Below, piece after piece: positions 22,129-35,200 of a DNA stretch of 64,000 nucleotides. The stretch's first letter is position 1; every line of letters starts with the position of its first letter. The stretch spans positions 868,001-932,000 of the forward strand of contig JAZGUH010000004.1 of assembly GCA_037893225.1 (NCBI GenBank). The letters are read 5' to 3'. The translations under genes were made by a program, and so were the position numbers. This DNA comes from Hippasteria phrygiana. Its lineage: Eukaryota > Echinodermata > Asteroidea > Valvatida > Goniasteridae. Under the pieces are notes generated by a model that was not told the origin of the DNA, ran no database searches, and saw only the letters and a list, made by a program, of their open reading frames with translations.

Positions 22129-24020
22129 GACTGAAATAAATCACAAAATGTTGACAGAAAAAAAAATTGGCAAACATTTTTATTAAAGGACCTGGAAATG
22201 ATTGAACAGACATTAACCAAAAAAGGGGAAAAAAAATCCTGATAGACTATTTTTTGCATAGTTTGCTCTTGATGTTTTATGTGTGGTTTATTGAGATAGT
22301 GAATAACGCTTTTCACGAAAACATGTGTTTGAACAAGAGGCAGATGGTATACAAGATGTATATCTTTTTTGTTCTTTTGTTTACCTCCAGACATGAGCGA
22401 TTTTGGACAGCACTTGGGTGAAATTGTACACATACAATGTTTACATGAGGAAAACATCCCACTAGAGCCAAAACAGGCAACTCCACTGCCTTTTGTTGTT
22501 GACACACCGACACCTTTGCCAGCTTCTTATCTTTGTAATCCATTAGCCAAACAATTGCTTGTAATCCTTAAGTAAACACTTCCAGGCTGGGATTTGCTGG
22601 TACTACTCACAGTGTACAAATCACCTCTCCGATTCGTTCAAGTTTATTATCGTTCTCAGCTTTGCAGCGGCCGTTTTTCACGATTCAAAGTTTTTTAAGT
22701 AGTTACACAGGATAGAAAATCTGAACTGAGGCATTTTTTTACAATAAAACTAAGAATTCTTGCAGATGTTTCTGTGTTAAATATAACTCATATAGATAAG
22801 AACTTAAGTCAACAAAGGATTAACTGATAGTATCTTAAGTTTATTGACACAAGATAAACAATGTAAGCAACATAAAATCTCAAAAAGGCAGTGCTCCTTT
22901 CGGAGTTAGGGCCTTCTAACTCGGAAAGCTCTAGTGGGATGGGGACAGTATGTACGTTTCCAGTATTTTTGTTGCGGTCTAAAAATAGGCCGGAGTTGGC
23001 TGGTGGTGGCGCTGGGAAGTTTTGGTTGGGGTGAAGGGTACTATGTTATACATGTATAACTGTTTTTCGATGCACAAAAGCTGGTCCTGGTAGTAAATAA
23101 ATATTAGATAGTACATTGATTTCATGTCAATTCATGACAATTCATGACAGCTCATTAAAAGCAAATTGTGTTTGCGTACGGTACCCATTGGCTTGGACCC
23201 CCTGACGGAAAGTTGGAACTCGGGTTTCGTCGGACATTTTGAGAAAGTTTTCCATGGAAACATTCGCCGTCACAACATGTGTCACATCCAAGATAACAAA
23301 GCTAAAAAGCAGTCATCATCAGGTTTGAATACAATTCTTCAATTTTGTTATCTGGCAAGGGATTACCCACGTAACATTTTGACGGACACAGTTACGTGGG
23401 TAACCATGTTCCGGACAGTCGGCATGTATTTACATGCGAGCTCGCAGCAGGTGCCGTCTTACATTATTTACATGGGGGGGACATGCAACTCTTCTTACAC
23501 CATCAGTTTAGTTTATTACTGAGACCAAACACAGGGAATTTGGAATAGTTTCCTGCCCATATAGAATTGTCACAATATTTAACACCATTTTAGGAGCACA
23601 TTCTTTAGGTTCAAGCGATTAACAGACAAACACATTAACCAATGGTTTTCTTTTTATTTTTGATATATCTTTATTACATACTTTATAATATCACACACAA
23701 GTTGTGGGTTTTTGATTTATGTTTTTTTATAATAATATTCATGTAAGTTTTGTCCGTCAAAATTACCCATTACTGTAGAAAGACCCATATACTCACGCCT
23801 GTACACACATACTTAACATAATATTCTTCACATTGGGTAAATATAGGTTGGATCCAACAATGAAATCACCCCATCAGATGTATTTGTGAAATAATTTAAT
23901 GTTGATTTACCATCTTCACAAGGTTCCTTGCAATCTGGATCACTAATTATGCTGTGAGTAGCTGCCCTACCCGGCCCCAATGTGGGGATTTCTAAGATGA
24001 CCAAACCCATCCTTGGGGGG
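22129..24020. other. no recognisable gene
   Basis: Short open frames only. GTTACGTGGGTAACC near 23391 and TTTTGACGGACA/TTTGTCCGTCAAAA (23377 and 23751) are mirrored words that may mark a decayed element. Nothing else is supported. Confidence 0.4.
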
Positions 24021-24417
24021 AAAGATTTTACTTTAATACCCCCCCCCCCCCCCACCAAAATCGGTGGGGGACAGCAAATCTTGGAAAATAACCATCCATT
24101 TGTGTTCATAATTGTATAAAGACTTGGCAAAACCTTCAATTTTGATAATTTGTTGGGACATTGTAGTGCAATATAGGGGAAGAAAGTTTGTGTTTCTGTG
24201 TTAGAAGTTCTTGGCACCAAGTCACTCAAAGTGTTCACATACATATGTACATGTTGATTTCTTCCTCATTTTTAAAACATTTTTTTGATATAAATCTTGA
24301 AATGACGGGTTGTACTGTGCCACATGTTTAGACAGTTGTTACCAAGGAGGGTTGGTTATTTTCCAAGATTTTGCTGTTCTTGACCGATTTTGGTGGGGGG
24401 TATTAAAGTAAAATCTT
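24021..24417. mobile_element. MITE family K, copy 3
   Basis: AAAGATTTTACTTTAATACC followed by an oligo-C run and ACCAAAATCGGT is mirrored at the right end by ACCGATTTTGGT, GGGGGGTATTAAAGTAAAA and TCTT. The TIRs exceed 50 bases. Best preserved copy of the three. Confidence 0.9.
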
Positions 24418-24955
24418 GTCTAAGAAAATATTATTTTTCACATATCCAATAAACAGGCGGCATCTGTGCATTGCAAATAGTTCAGATGCAATGATTCACA
24501 GCAGTTTTGGCTCGCTTTTGCCTTGTCACCTAGTGGTGCGTGCCCCCACCCCCCAGCTGACATCCGTGCCCCCTCTAACCCCCCCCCCATATTTGAAATG
24601 TACAGAAAGTATACAAGCTGCAGTTTATGTGCTATAAGTCTCCCCTTAAAAGTGTGTGCACCCCCAGGTAACCCCCCCCCACCCCATTTGAAATCTTGAA
24701 ATGTACAACAATTATACAAGCTGTAGTTTATGTACTATCAGTGCCCCCTTTAAAAAAGTGTGCACCACCAGGTAATCCCCCCCCAAAAAAAAATTCACCA
24801 ACAATAATATTGCTTGTCATGGTAATACTTAGAGCTTTTGAGTTATTTAGTAAAAAATTGGGACCCTAAACCCAGCTGGTGTGAAAAGGCTTTTCTTGTG
24901 GTTGGATGTGTGGACAATTATCCTGCCACACGGGATCATTCTCCTGTACAAAAGT

Positions 24956-26127
24956 ACATGGGTCATTCCACCAGGTTGGGACACAGTGTGTATATGACCA
25001 TATCATTAAAACCATCATTACATTTAATTCAGTTATTTCATGTGACATCCGTCTTTGGGTGTGAGATTATTTGAGAAAGTTTCAATCATGTAAGTTATAT
25101 TTTTACCAAAATATGATAAAAAGTGTGTTTTTTTCTATGTAAAATAGACGTAACATGGACACCGTGTCCAACATTGAAATTGTTGTGGTTTTTTAACACT
25201 TTAATAAATAAATATGGAAAATTTATTATGTACAATAATTAAAAGACACACTATGCAACAATGAAACACCTTTTTACGGCAGTCAGTGTCCAAACATAGC
25301 ACAAATAGCAAGAATTTGAAGAATCGGTGCAGATGTAACATGGACACCATGTTAGACCATGACCATACATATATTTCTGCTGTTGTGCTGCATTTGGATA
25401 TTGAATATCATAACAATTGTTTTTTGTGTTGCAGTTTGTGTTTTGTAATTAGTATACAGAGTGAGTTTGCATAATTATTTATATAAATGTTGAAAATGTT
25501 ACAAAATGGAAATGTGCATTTTCATGTCACACCATGTTAGTACTAAATGTTACGTCCAGACTGCCTTAATTTTTCGTCATTAAATAAATAATTATGCAAC
25601 TTACTATATGTACTAACTAAAAGACACCCAATGCTACCAGAAAACACTTTTTGTTATGGTTGCCAGTGTCCAAATAGCTCAGAAACAGCAAGAACAATAA
25701 AAACATGCATGTGTGGACGTAACAGTGGACACAGTGTCCATGTTACGTCCACTCTCACGTCTGTTTTTGCTGTCTCTGCTATATTTGGACACTGACTACC
25801 ATAAAGAAAGTGTTCTTGTGTTGCTTAGTATATCTTTTAATTAGTACACATGGTGAGTTTCCCATATATATATTTAAAGTGTTGAAAAAACACAAAAATA
25901 GAAATATGGACGTGTCCTGTTACGTCAAACTGGTTATGTCAAACTGAAGCATGTTTTTAATCATATTTTTGGTAAAATATAATTTACATGATTTAAAACT
26001 TTCAAAAATATTTCCCACCCAAAGACTGATGTTACATGAAATAACTGAATCAAATGTAATATAGTACTTTTAAAGATATGGATAAATGTCACACACTGTG
26101 TCCCAACCTGGTGGAATGACCCACATG
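24956..26127. mobile_element. foldback element, near-complete palindrome of 1.17 kb
   Basis: The left end ACATGGGTCATTCCACCAGG mirrors the right end CCTGGTGGAATGACCCACAT. The mirror symmetry continues inward through most of the element, for example CAGTCAGTGTCCAAA / TTTGGACACTGACTACCAT, to a centre near 25540. Words GTAACATGGACACNGTGTCC recur inside. The arms have diverged noticeably, by more than 10 percent by eye. No gene. Confidence 0.85.
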
Positions 26128-26636
26128 CACACAGGGCCGATTTTTATTTTTCACTCTAATAAAAACAAAATTTCACACCCAAACATGCGAAAAGTTACCT
26201 GCACAACGGATAAGTACGTGCACAATGACATTGTACATTGACAATTGTACATTGACAATTGTACATGCGAAATACACATTAACTGTGATGACGGATCATA
26301 TGTAGACTGCAACATGTCATTACAAAACCCGATTATATCCCAACAAAATCTAATTATCACCAACTGAAATTTACTGAATACATTTCTTGATGGATCAGTT
26401 TAACCTATCAGATATTCCGCATTTTTAGGAAAACTGGAGAACACACCGAAAAAATAACTTAAATAGCGACGTTTTTCCAACTTAATGGTCTAAAAACAAC
26501 ACAAACTCGCCGGTTCTGTTGAGAATTTTGGCAATAATATCAACTTTTATTGACATGAAATCTCAGTAAATCTGAAGTTTAACTATTTTTCAACCGGTTT
26601 TAAAGATGTGAAATCCATTGCAGGTTTGACCCAGAT

Positions 26637-27148
26637 TGGAGTATTGTAATACTGTTTGGGATCCTCAACGTGTTACTCATAAAAATACCATTGAAAGAGT
26701 CAAAGGAGAGCGGCTCATTTCGTCACAGGTAATTATAAAAGGGAAACTAGTGCAAGTTTGGAATGGGACACTCTAGAAGATTGCCTTACAAAAGCAAGAT
26801 TCATCACAATTTACAAGGAAACCCACAGATTGATACCAAGCAACATCGAGCAGTTTAGGCACAATGACACTCATTACTCGTGTCGTATGAGTGGGCTGTA
26901 CTCCTAGTTTCAATAAAGATTGCCTGAAGTTTTCACTGTACCCAGATCAATTCCGGAGTGGAACCTACTACCAGAAGATGTCCGCTCTACACCAGATCTG
27001 GGTACTTTTAAATCGGCTTTAGACAGCATTAATGTTAGGGAGATTGTAAACCAGGCTCACTTCAAAATTCAGGCCAGCTTGCCACATTTGACACTGTACC
27101 GAGATAGTCAAACAGGGCGTTGTGTACAGTATACAAGCCGAAGCAGAA
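26637..27148 (+). pseudogene. decayed 3' end of a CR1/Jockey-like LINE reverse transcriptase
   Basis: Frame one reads LEYCNTVWDPQRVTHKN-TIERVKGE; after a frameshift near 26700 the next frame reads AAHFVTGNYKRETSASLEW and ARFITIYKETHRLIP. After two stops (near 26905-26915) it continues PRSIPEWNLLPEDV with TFKSALDS. This order (LEYxxxVWDP, the RRAxxFVTGNY segment, the WNxLP motif, a final FKxxLD) is the conserved C-terminal thumb and tail of CR1/Jockey-group reverse transcriptases. Frameshift and stops show it is inactive. The element end is near 27148, where a 23-bp repeat of 20663-20685 begins. Confidence 0.85.
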
Positions 27149-27353
27149 CCTGTTGAGACAACTCGCGACAATTTGTGATTGACATGTGGCGCATGCAGCT
27201 GTTATTGGTCAATAAGTCAATGGGCGGGACTTAATGGATAAAATAGTCTAAGTTTTATTTGTTACTGGTTTGAACTGAAAAACAGCTTTTCGTTTCAGAA
27301 GTTGCAAAAGAATTGTATAGTATTGCATTAAAAATTGCAATAAACTAAATTAA

Positions 27354-27470
27354 TTAACCCTAACTACCCCGAGCCTTACATTTACAAACTCCAACAGCAG
27401 GTTGTGTTGTATGTTGACAGGTTGAGGAAACTTCTAGAAAAAAATGCCTAGGGGGTTAGGGTTTAAATGC
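27354..27470. mobile_element. short TTAACCCTAAC MITE, M2-like
   Basis: TTAACCCTAACTACCCC at the left mirrors GGGGGTTAGGGTTTAA at the right, 117 bp in total. The termini match family M2, but the interior differs. Confidence 0.6.
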
Positions 27471-27639
27471 ATTGTAATTGAATGCTTTTAGTATAATTGC
27501 ATACCTGGTGTTGCAAATGTTTTACTTCAGTTTTGCTTCAGTTTTACATTTAAGATGAGAATTCACTTCTAATTTATCCTATAATCTAACTTGTCGTAAA
27601 GAAGACGATGAACTTTACTCCCAAAAAAATGATTATCTC

Positions 27640-27960
27640 TAACCTTCCCAAATCCTCCAAAATCCTTTTTGCCGAATGGAGGAATTTGAAGGATTGAGGG
27701 CATAAGAGGATTTTGCCTCTAGAGGAGGAACCTGGTCATCAGGCTGAATCTGATGCTGGTTGATTTTGGAGGATTAAGGTTACTAGGGTGTTTACAAAAA
27801 CCCCTAGAGGATTTTGGAGGATTCATGCAATAGTCCCCATAAGAGGATTTTGGAGGATTCAGGTTACATGCAGCTTTATAACACTTTGAAATCAGAGGAT
27901 GTTGAAGGATTCAGGTTACTTGGAGGAAAAATGATGTAGGGAGTTAGGGTTTCCATCCAT
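27640..27960. repeat. dispersed GAGGATTTTGGAGGATTCA repeats
   Basis: The word GAGGATTTTGGAGGATT and variants recur about six times with irregular spacing, interleaved with AGGTTAC words. The pattern may be the body of one element. Confidence 0.5.
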
Positions 27961-28499
27961 CTGACCTCTAAATTTTAGTGCTGGTAGATCAGTTCTACAT
28001 TCACTTTTAATATTTACATTTTTTTCCCCATTATTAGTAGAGTGCCTTTTCAGATGGGTTCAAGCTTTGCCGGTCATGGCTCATTGCCGCACAGGAAGGT
28101 CGAGTGGATCATGGTCAGTTTGAACAAGTGGTTTCCTATTAACTCTAAAAAAAAAAAAGTCAGGTTTTCTTTTGATGTCGGAAATTTAAGGGGATGACTA
28201 ATTTTGCACAGGATTGTAGAACTGTGTGAACACATGGTACAGTGATAAACTGATTGCGCTGAGCCTTAAGTGCTAAACCATAATTTAAATTGTTAATGAG
28301 CCACAACTTCCACTCCCCAGATAGTAGGGATAAATGGCTTCAGAACATTTCCGTGTTCAGGATATATAATTTGGGGTGGCAAAGCACGTTTTCTGATTAC
28401 TGAAGCTTGTAACTTGTTCTTGGGTAAGCTACAGTAAGCCATCTGATTTAAACAACATCAATAATGTTATATTGCATTTCTTCAACAGCAATTACACCC

Positions 28500-28619
28500 G
28501 GATTCCTTTATCTTCGTTGTTGTGATGAATAGACTAAGATTGATGGAGCTTGTTAACAACTTGACGCCATATGGTGTCAAAAAAAAGTGCCACCGGGCCG
28601 GATGATGCCATTTGCCGCC
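28500..28619 (-). repeat. repeat family R, copy split by the 8.6-kb insertion (one half)
   Basis: On the minus strand it reads GGCAAATGGCATCATCCGGC and CCGGTGGCACTTTTTT, matching the downstream half of the R copies at 55256 and 56440. The other half lies at 37252-37365. The interruption is exactly the hAT-like insertion with its duplicated 8 bases. Confidence 0.7.
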
Positions 28620-28627
28620 GTTTGTGC
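28620..28627. repeat. 8-bp target duplication, left (GTTTGTGC)
   Basis: Identical to 37244-37251. The two copies flank the element that begins CAGGGTTG and ends CAACTCTG. Confidence 0.85.
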
Positions 28628-29208
28628 CAGGGTTGATAAAAATCATGATTTTTATTTTTTTAATAAAAAAAATAAATCAGATTTTTAAAATTTAAATCAG
28701 ATTTTTTTAAAATTTAAATCAGATTTTTAACATTTGTTTACCATCGTACCATTGGCATAAAACATTTGTTTCAAATAAGTCAATTTAAATGACCATCATT
28801 GAAAGTATAACCACACACAATTGTTCATGAAATCAGTGCTGATATGAAATCCCTTTCATTTATCATATTCTTTTCTAGAATACAAAGTTTGTCTTAAAAT
28901 CTGTGGTCGGGTCTGGGTGGGGGGTGGGGTTAGATCAGGTCGGGGGTATCAATTGATAGGCGCATTACATGCATTGAGTTATTTAAACCTACGTGTACAT
29001 GTACATGTATAAGAGAGAAATACTGTATTAAACACACAATGTACTTCAGAATCATATGCATTGTACACAAGATAAGGTACACTGTTTCAGGAAACTGGCC
29101 TTATACATCACTTTAGAGTGAGTATAAGCGATTTAAAGTTAATGACAGTCAGGTTTGAATAACAGAAATTGTTTTTACATTAAACAAATAACAGAAATAA
29201 CAAAAATA

Positions 29209-32200
29209 ACTAGACGGCAGTGTTTGTTGTTACAAACACAGGGTGTTGGGCCATGTTTCGTTTGATGACAAGAAAAAAGGTTCACATGCACATGTTTGTT
29301 TTCAAGACCATTGCAGTATTGTGACCAGACACCACATTACTGTGATTTCAGCAAAATTCGCCACACACATCAACTGATTATTCATTTTAAACATGTTTTA
29401 ACCTGCCGATAGCGGGCGCTCTAACATTTTATGACATAACCGCTCATTTTATTGTGAAGTACAACCTAACCCAGAGACTTTCATCGTTGAAAGCAAGTTC
29501 ACATCTTCTTCCACTTTCAAAATATAAGGCACTTCCGGTTTGGACCGGAAGGAAGGGTCATGTGATTTTGCACGTAATATAAAAAATGAAGACCCTGGAT
29601 TATTCTATCAATTGCCGTAAAAAGCAAAATCAGACCTCTCTCGGTTAATTTGATATTGATTTTCAAACATTTAATCAAGAAATTTTAGATTTTTAGTAAT
29701 CTGACACTTGATGACGTCATCGTGACGTCATTATCACAAAGCTCGAGAACTATGTCAACTGTGTCATCTGAAGCAAAAATTTGAATCATATCTGTCACGG
29801 TTGATTTTTCTGCAATTTGTTTAACTTTAAAGGTCTTTTCATTGCAACTTCCGGTCTGATGACGTCATCAATCTGAGCCCTCGCACACCTGTTGCCTGCA
29901 TGAAGGTCATCATATGTATCAAGTATAAAGTGATTACCGCAAACTTCGCCACACACATCGACTGAAAGTTCATTTTGAACCTTTTTCAACCTGCCGCTAG
30001 AGGGCGCTCGAATATTTCATGACGTCACCGCACACATTTTTGAAAAGTTCAGCCTGGCCAAAGACTAACATCGTTGAAAGCAAGTTCAAATCTGTTTCCA
30101 CTTTCAAATTATAAAGCACTTCCGGTTTCGACCGGAAGGAAGGGTCATGTGATTTTGCACGTAATATCAAAAATGAAGACCCTGGATTATTCCATCAATT
30201 CCCGTAAAAAGCAAAATCAGATCTCTCTCGGTTGATTTTATATTGATTTTCAAACATTAAATCAAGAAATCTATGATTGCTTGTAATATGATACTTGGTG
30301 ACGTCATCGTGACGTCATTATCACAAAGCTCGAGAGCTATGTCAACTGTGCCATCTGAAGCAAAAATCTGAAATATATCTGTCACGGTTGATTTTTCAGC
30401 GATTTTTTAAGGTTTAAAGGTCTTTTCATTGCAACTTCCGGTCTGATGACGTCATCAATCTGAGCCCTCGCACACGTGTTGCCTGCATGAAGGTCATCAT
30501 ATATATCAATTATAAAGTGATTACCGCAAACTTTGCCAGACACATCGACTGAAAGTTAATTTTAAACATTTTTCAACCTGCCGCTAGAGGGCGCTCGAAT
30601 ATTTTATGACGTCACTGCACACATTTTTGAAAAGTTCAGCCTGGCCAAGGACTAACATCGCTGAAAGCAAGTTCAAATCTTTTTCCACTTTCAAATTATA
30701 AGGCACTTCCGGTTTCGACCGGAAGGAAGGGTCACGTGATTTTGCACGCACGATCAAAATTGAAGATCTAATATTATCCTATCAATTGCCGTAAAAATCA
30801 AGTTCCGGTCTTTCACGGTTGATTTTATATCGATTTTCAAAGATTAAAAATAGAAATGTTTAATTGCTTGTAATTTGATACCGGATGACGTCATCATGAC
30901 GTCATTACATTTTCCGGAATCTTCAATGTGATGTTCATATATGTACCAAATATGAACTTGATATGAGTTTGCATGTAGTCAAACAACTCCGGAGAAGAAA
31001 GTTATGAATGGTAAGAAGAAAAAAAAGAATAAGAAGAACTAGACGGCAGTGTTTGTTGTTACAAACACAGGGTGTTGGGCCATGTTTCGTTTGATGACAA
31101 GAAAAAAGGTTCACATGCACATGTTTGTTTTCAAGACCATTGCAGTATTGTGACCAGACACCACATTACTGTGATTTCAGCAAAATTCGCCACACACATC
31201 AACTGATTATTCATTTTAAACATGTTTTAACCTGCCGATAGCGGGCGCTCTAACATTTTATGACATAACCGCTCATTTTATTGTGAAGTACAACCTAACC
31301 CAGAGACTTTCATCGTTGAAAGCAAGTTCACATCTTCTTCCACTTTCAAAATATAAGGCACTTCCGGTTTGGACCGGAAGGAAGGGTCATGTGATTTTGC
31401 ACGTAATATAAAAAATGAAGACCCTGGATTATTCTATCAATTGCCGTAAAAAGCAAAATCAGACCTCTCTCGGTTAATTTGATATTGATTTTCAAACATT
31501 TAATCAAGAAATTTTAGATTTTTAGTAATCTGACACTTGATGACGTCATCGTGACGTCATTATCACAAAGCTCGAGAACTATGTCAACTGTGTCATCTGA
31601 AGCAAAAATTTGAATCATATCTGTCGCGGTTTATTTTTCAGCAATTTCTTAAGGTTTAAAGGTCTTTTTATTGCAACTTCCGGTCTGATGACGTCATCAA
31701 TCTGAGTCCTCGCACACGTGTTAACTGCATGAAGGTCATCATATATATCAATTATAAAGTGATTACCGCAAACTTCGCCACACACATCGACTGAAAGTTC
31801 ATTTTGAACATTTTTTAACCTGCCGCTAGAGGGCGCTCGAATATTTTATGACGTCACCGCACACATTTTTGAAAAGTTCCGCCTTGCCAAAGACTAACAT
31901 CGTTGAAATGCAAGTTCAAATCTATTTCTACTTTTAAATTATAAGGTACTTCCGGTTTGGACCGGAAGGAAGGGTCATGTGATTTTGCACGTAATATAAA
32001 AACTGAAGACCCTGGATTATTCCATCAATTCCCATAAAAAGCAAAATCAGACCTCTCTCGGTTAATTTGATATTGATTTTCAAACATTTAATCAAGAAAT
32101 TTTAGATTTTTAGTAATCTGACACTTGATGACGTCATCGTGACGTCATTATCACAAAGCTCGAGAGCTATGTCAACTGTGCCATCTGAAGCAAAAATCTG

Positions 32201-35200
32201 AAATATATCTGTCACGGTTGATTTTTCAGCGATTTTTTAAGGTTTAAAGGTCTTTTCATTGCAACTTCCGGTCTGATGACGTCATCAATCTGAGCCCTCG
32301 CACACGTGTTGCCTGCATGAAGGTCATCATATATATCAATTATAAAGTGATTACCGCAAACTTTGCCAGACACATCGACTAAAAGTTAATTTTAAACATT
32401 TTTCAACCTGCCGCTAGAGGGCGCTCGAATATTTTATGACGTCACTGCACACATTTTTGAAAAGTTCAGCCTGGCCAAAGACTAACATTGTTGAAAGCAA
32501 GTTCAAATCTGTTTCCACTTTTAAATTATAAGGCACTTCCGGTTTGGACCGGAAGGAAGGGTCATGTGATTTTGCACGTAATATAAAAAATGAAGACCCT
32601 GGATTATTCCATCAATTCCCGTAAAAAGCAAAATCAGATCTCTCTCGGTTGATTTTATATTGATTTTCAAACATTAAATCAAGAAATCTTTGATTGCTTG
32701 TAATATGATACTTGATGACGTCATCGTGACGTCATTATCACAAAGCTCGAGAGCTATGTCAACTGTGCCATCTGAAGCAAAAATCTGAAATATATCTGTC
32801 ACGGTTGATTTTTCAGCGATTTGTTAAGGTTTAGAGGTCTTTTCATTGCAACTTCCGGTCTGATGACGTCATCAATCTGAGCCCTCGCACACGTGTTGCC
32901 TGCATGAAGGTCATCATATATATCAATTATAAAGTGATTACCGCAAACTTCGCCACACACATCGACTGAAAGTTCATTTTGAACATTTTTCAACCTGCCG
33001 CTAGAGGGCGCTCGAATATTTTATGACGTCTCAGCTAACATTTTTGAAAAGTTCAGCCTGGCCAAGGACTAACATCGCTGAAAGCAAGTTCAAATCTTTT
33101 TCCACTTTCAAATTATAAGGCACTTCCGGTTTCGACCGGAAGGAAGGGTCACGTGATTTTGCACGCACGATCAAAATTGAAGATCTAATATTATCCTATC
33201 AATTGCCGTAAAAATCAAGTTCCGGTCTTTCACGGTTGATTTTATATCGATTTTCAAAGATTAAAAATAGAAATGTTTAATTGCTTGTAATTTGATACCG
33301 GATGACGTCATCATGACGTCATTACATTTTCCGGAATCTTCAATGTGATGTTCATATATGTACCAAATATGAACTTGATATGAGTTTGCATGTAGTCAAA
33401 CAACTCCGGAGAAGAAAGTTATGGTAAGAAGAAAAAAAAGAACTAGAGTTTGTGGAACAAACACACGGTGTTGGACTTGTTCAGTTTGATTACATAAGAG
33501 AATAGATCCACATGTATGTAATCACTAATTGTGAAAAGTTTGTGTGCTGCAGTTCATGAAGCATGACGTTCTCAAAAATGTAGATTTTTTAGGTTTTTGT
33601 AATTTGACCTTGATGACGTCATCATGACACTATTACATCTGTGCACATTACCAACGCAGTTAATCTGCAGTTTGCGACGTCACTGGTCGCTTTTTGAAAA
33701 GCACATACCTGCCAAAGACTAACATCGTGGAAAGCAAGTTCATATCTTTTACCAATTTTGAATTATAAGGCACTTCCGGTTTTGACAGGAAGGAAGGGTC
33801 ACGTGATTTTGCACTCAATATAAAAAATGAAGACCTGTTATTACTTTATCCATTGCCGCAAACAGAAATGTTAGGTCTTTCACAGTTGATTTTATATTGA
33901 TTTTCAAAGATTAAAAATATTCATTTTGAATTGCTTGTTATTTGATACATGACGATGTCATAATGACGTCATTACAATAAAGCTGGAGACCTATGTTTAC
34001 CCTGCCATTTGAAGTGAAAATCTGGAGTATATCTCTCACGGTTGATTTTTCATAATTTTTGTTAAGGTTTAAAGGTCTTTTCAGCGCAATTTCCGGTCTG
34101 ATGACATCATCAATATGAGCCCTTGCACATGTGTTGCCTGCGTGAAGGTCACTTTATAATTGATATAATTATTATATCAATTATAAAGTGATTACCGCAA
34201 ACTTCGCCACACACATCGACTGAAAGTATATTTTGAACATTTTTCAATATGCAGCTAGAGGGTGCTGGAACATTTTATGACGTCACCGCTAACATTTTTG
34301 AAAAGATCAGCCTGCTAAAAGACTAACATCGTCGAAAGCAAGTTCAAACATTTTTCCACTTTCAAATTCTAAGGCACTTCCAGTTTGGAAAGGAAGGAAG
34401 GGTCATGTGATTTTGTACGTAATATGAAAAATGAAGACCTGGATTATTCCATCAATTCCCGTAAAAAGCAAAATCAGGTCTCTCTCGGTTGATTTTATAT
34501 TGATTTCCAAAGATTAAATCTAGAAATATTTGATTGCTTGTAATCTGATACTTGATGACGTCATCGTGAGGTCATTACCAGAAACCTCGAGAGCTATGTG
34601 AACTGTGCATCTGAAGCAAAAATCTGGATTATATCTCTCACGGTTGATTTTTCAGCGATTTCTGAATGTTTAAAGGTCTTTTCATTACAACTTCCGGTCT
34701 GATGACGTCATCAATCTGAGCCCTCGCACACGTGTTGCCTGCGTACAGATCATCATATATATTAAATATAAAGTGATTTCACCAAACTTCGCCACACACA
34801 TCAGCCGATTATTCATTTTAAACATGTTTCAACCTGCCGCTAGAGGGCGCTCTAACATTTTATGACGTCACCGGTATTTTTTTGTGAAGTACAACCTAGC
34901 CAGAGACTAACATCGTTGAAAGCAAGTTCAAATCTATTTCCACTTTCAAATTATAAGGCACTTCCGGTTTGGACCGGAAGGAAGGGTCATGTGATTTTGC
35001 ACGTAATATCAAAAATGAAGACCCTGGATTATTCCATCAATTCCCGTAAAAAGCAAAATCAGATCTCTCTCGGTTGATTTTATATTGATTTTCAAAGATT
35101 AAATCCAGAAATATTTCATTGCTTGTAATCTGATACTTGATGACGTCATCGTGAGGTCATTACCAGAAAGCTCGAGAGCTATGTCAACTGTGCCATCTGA

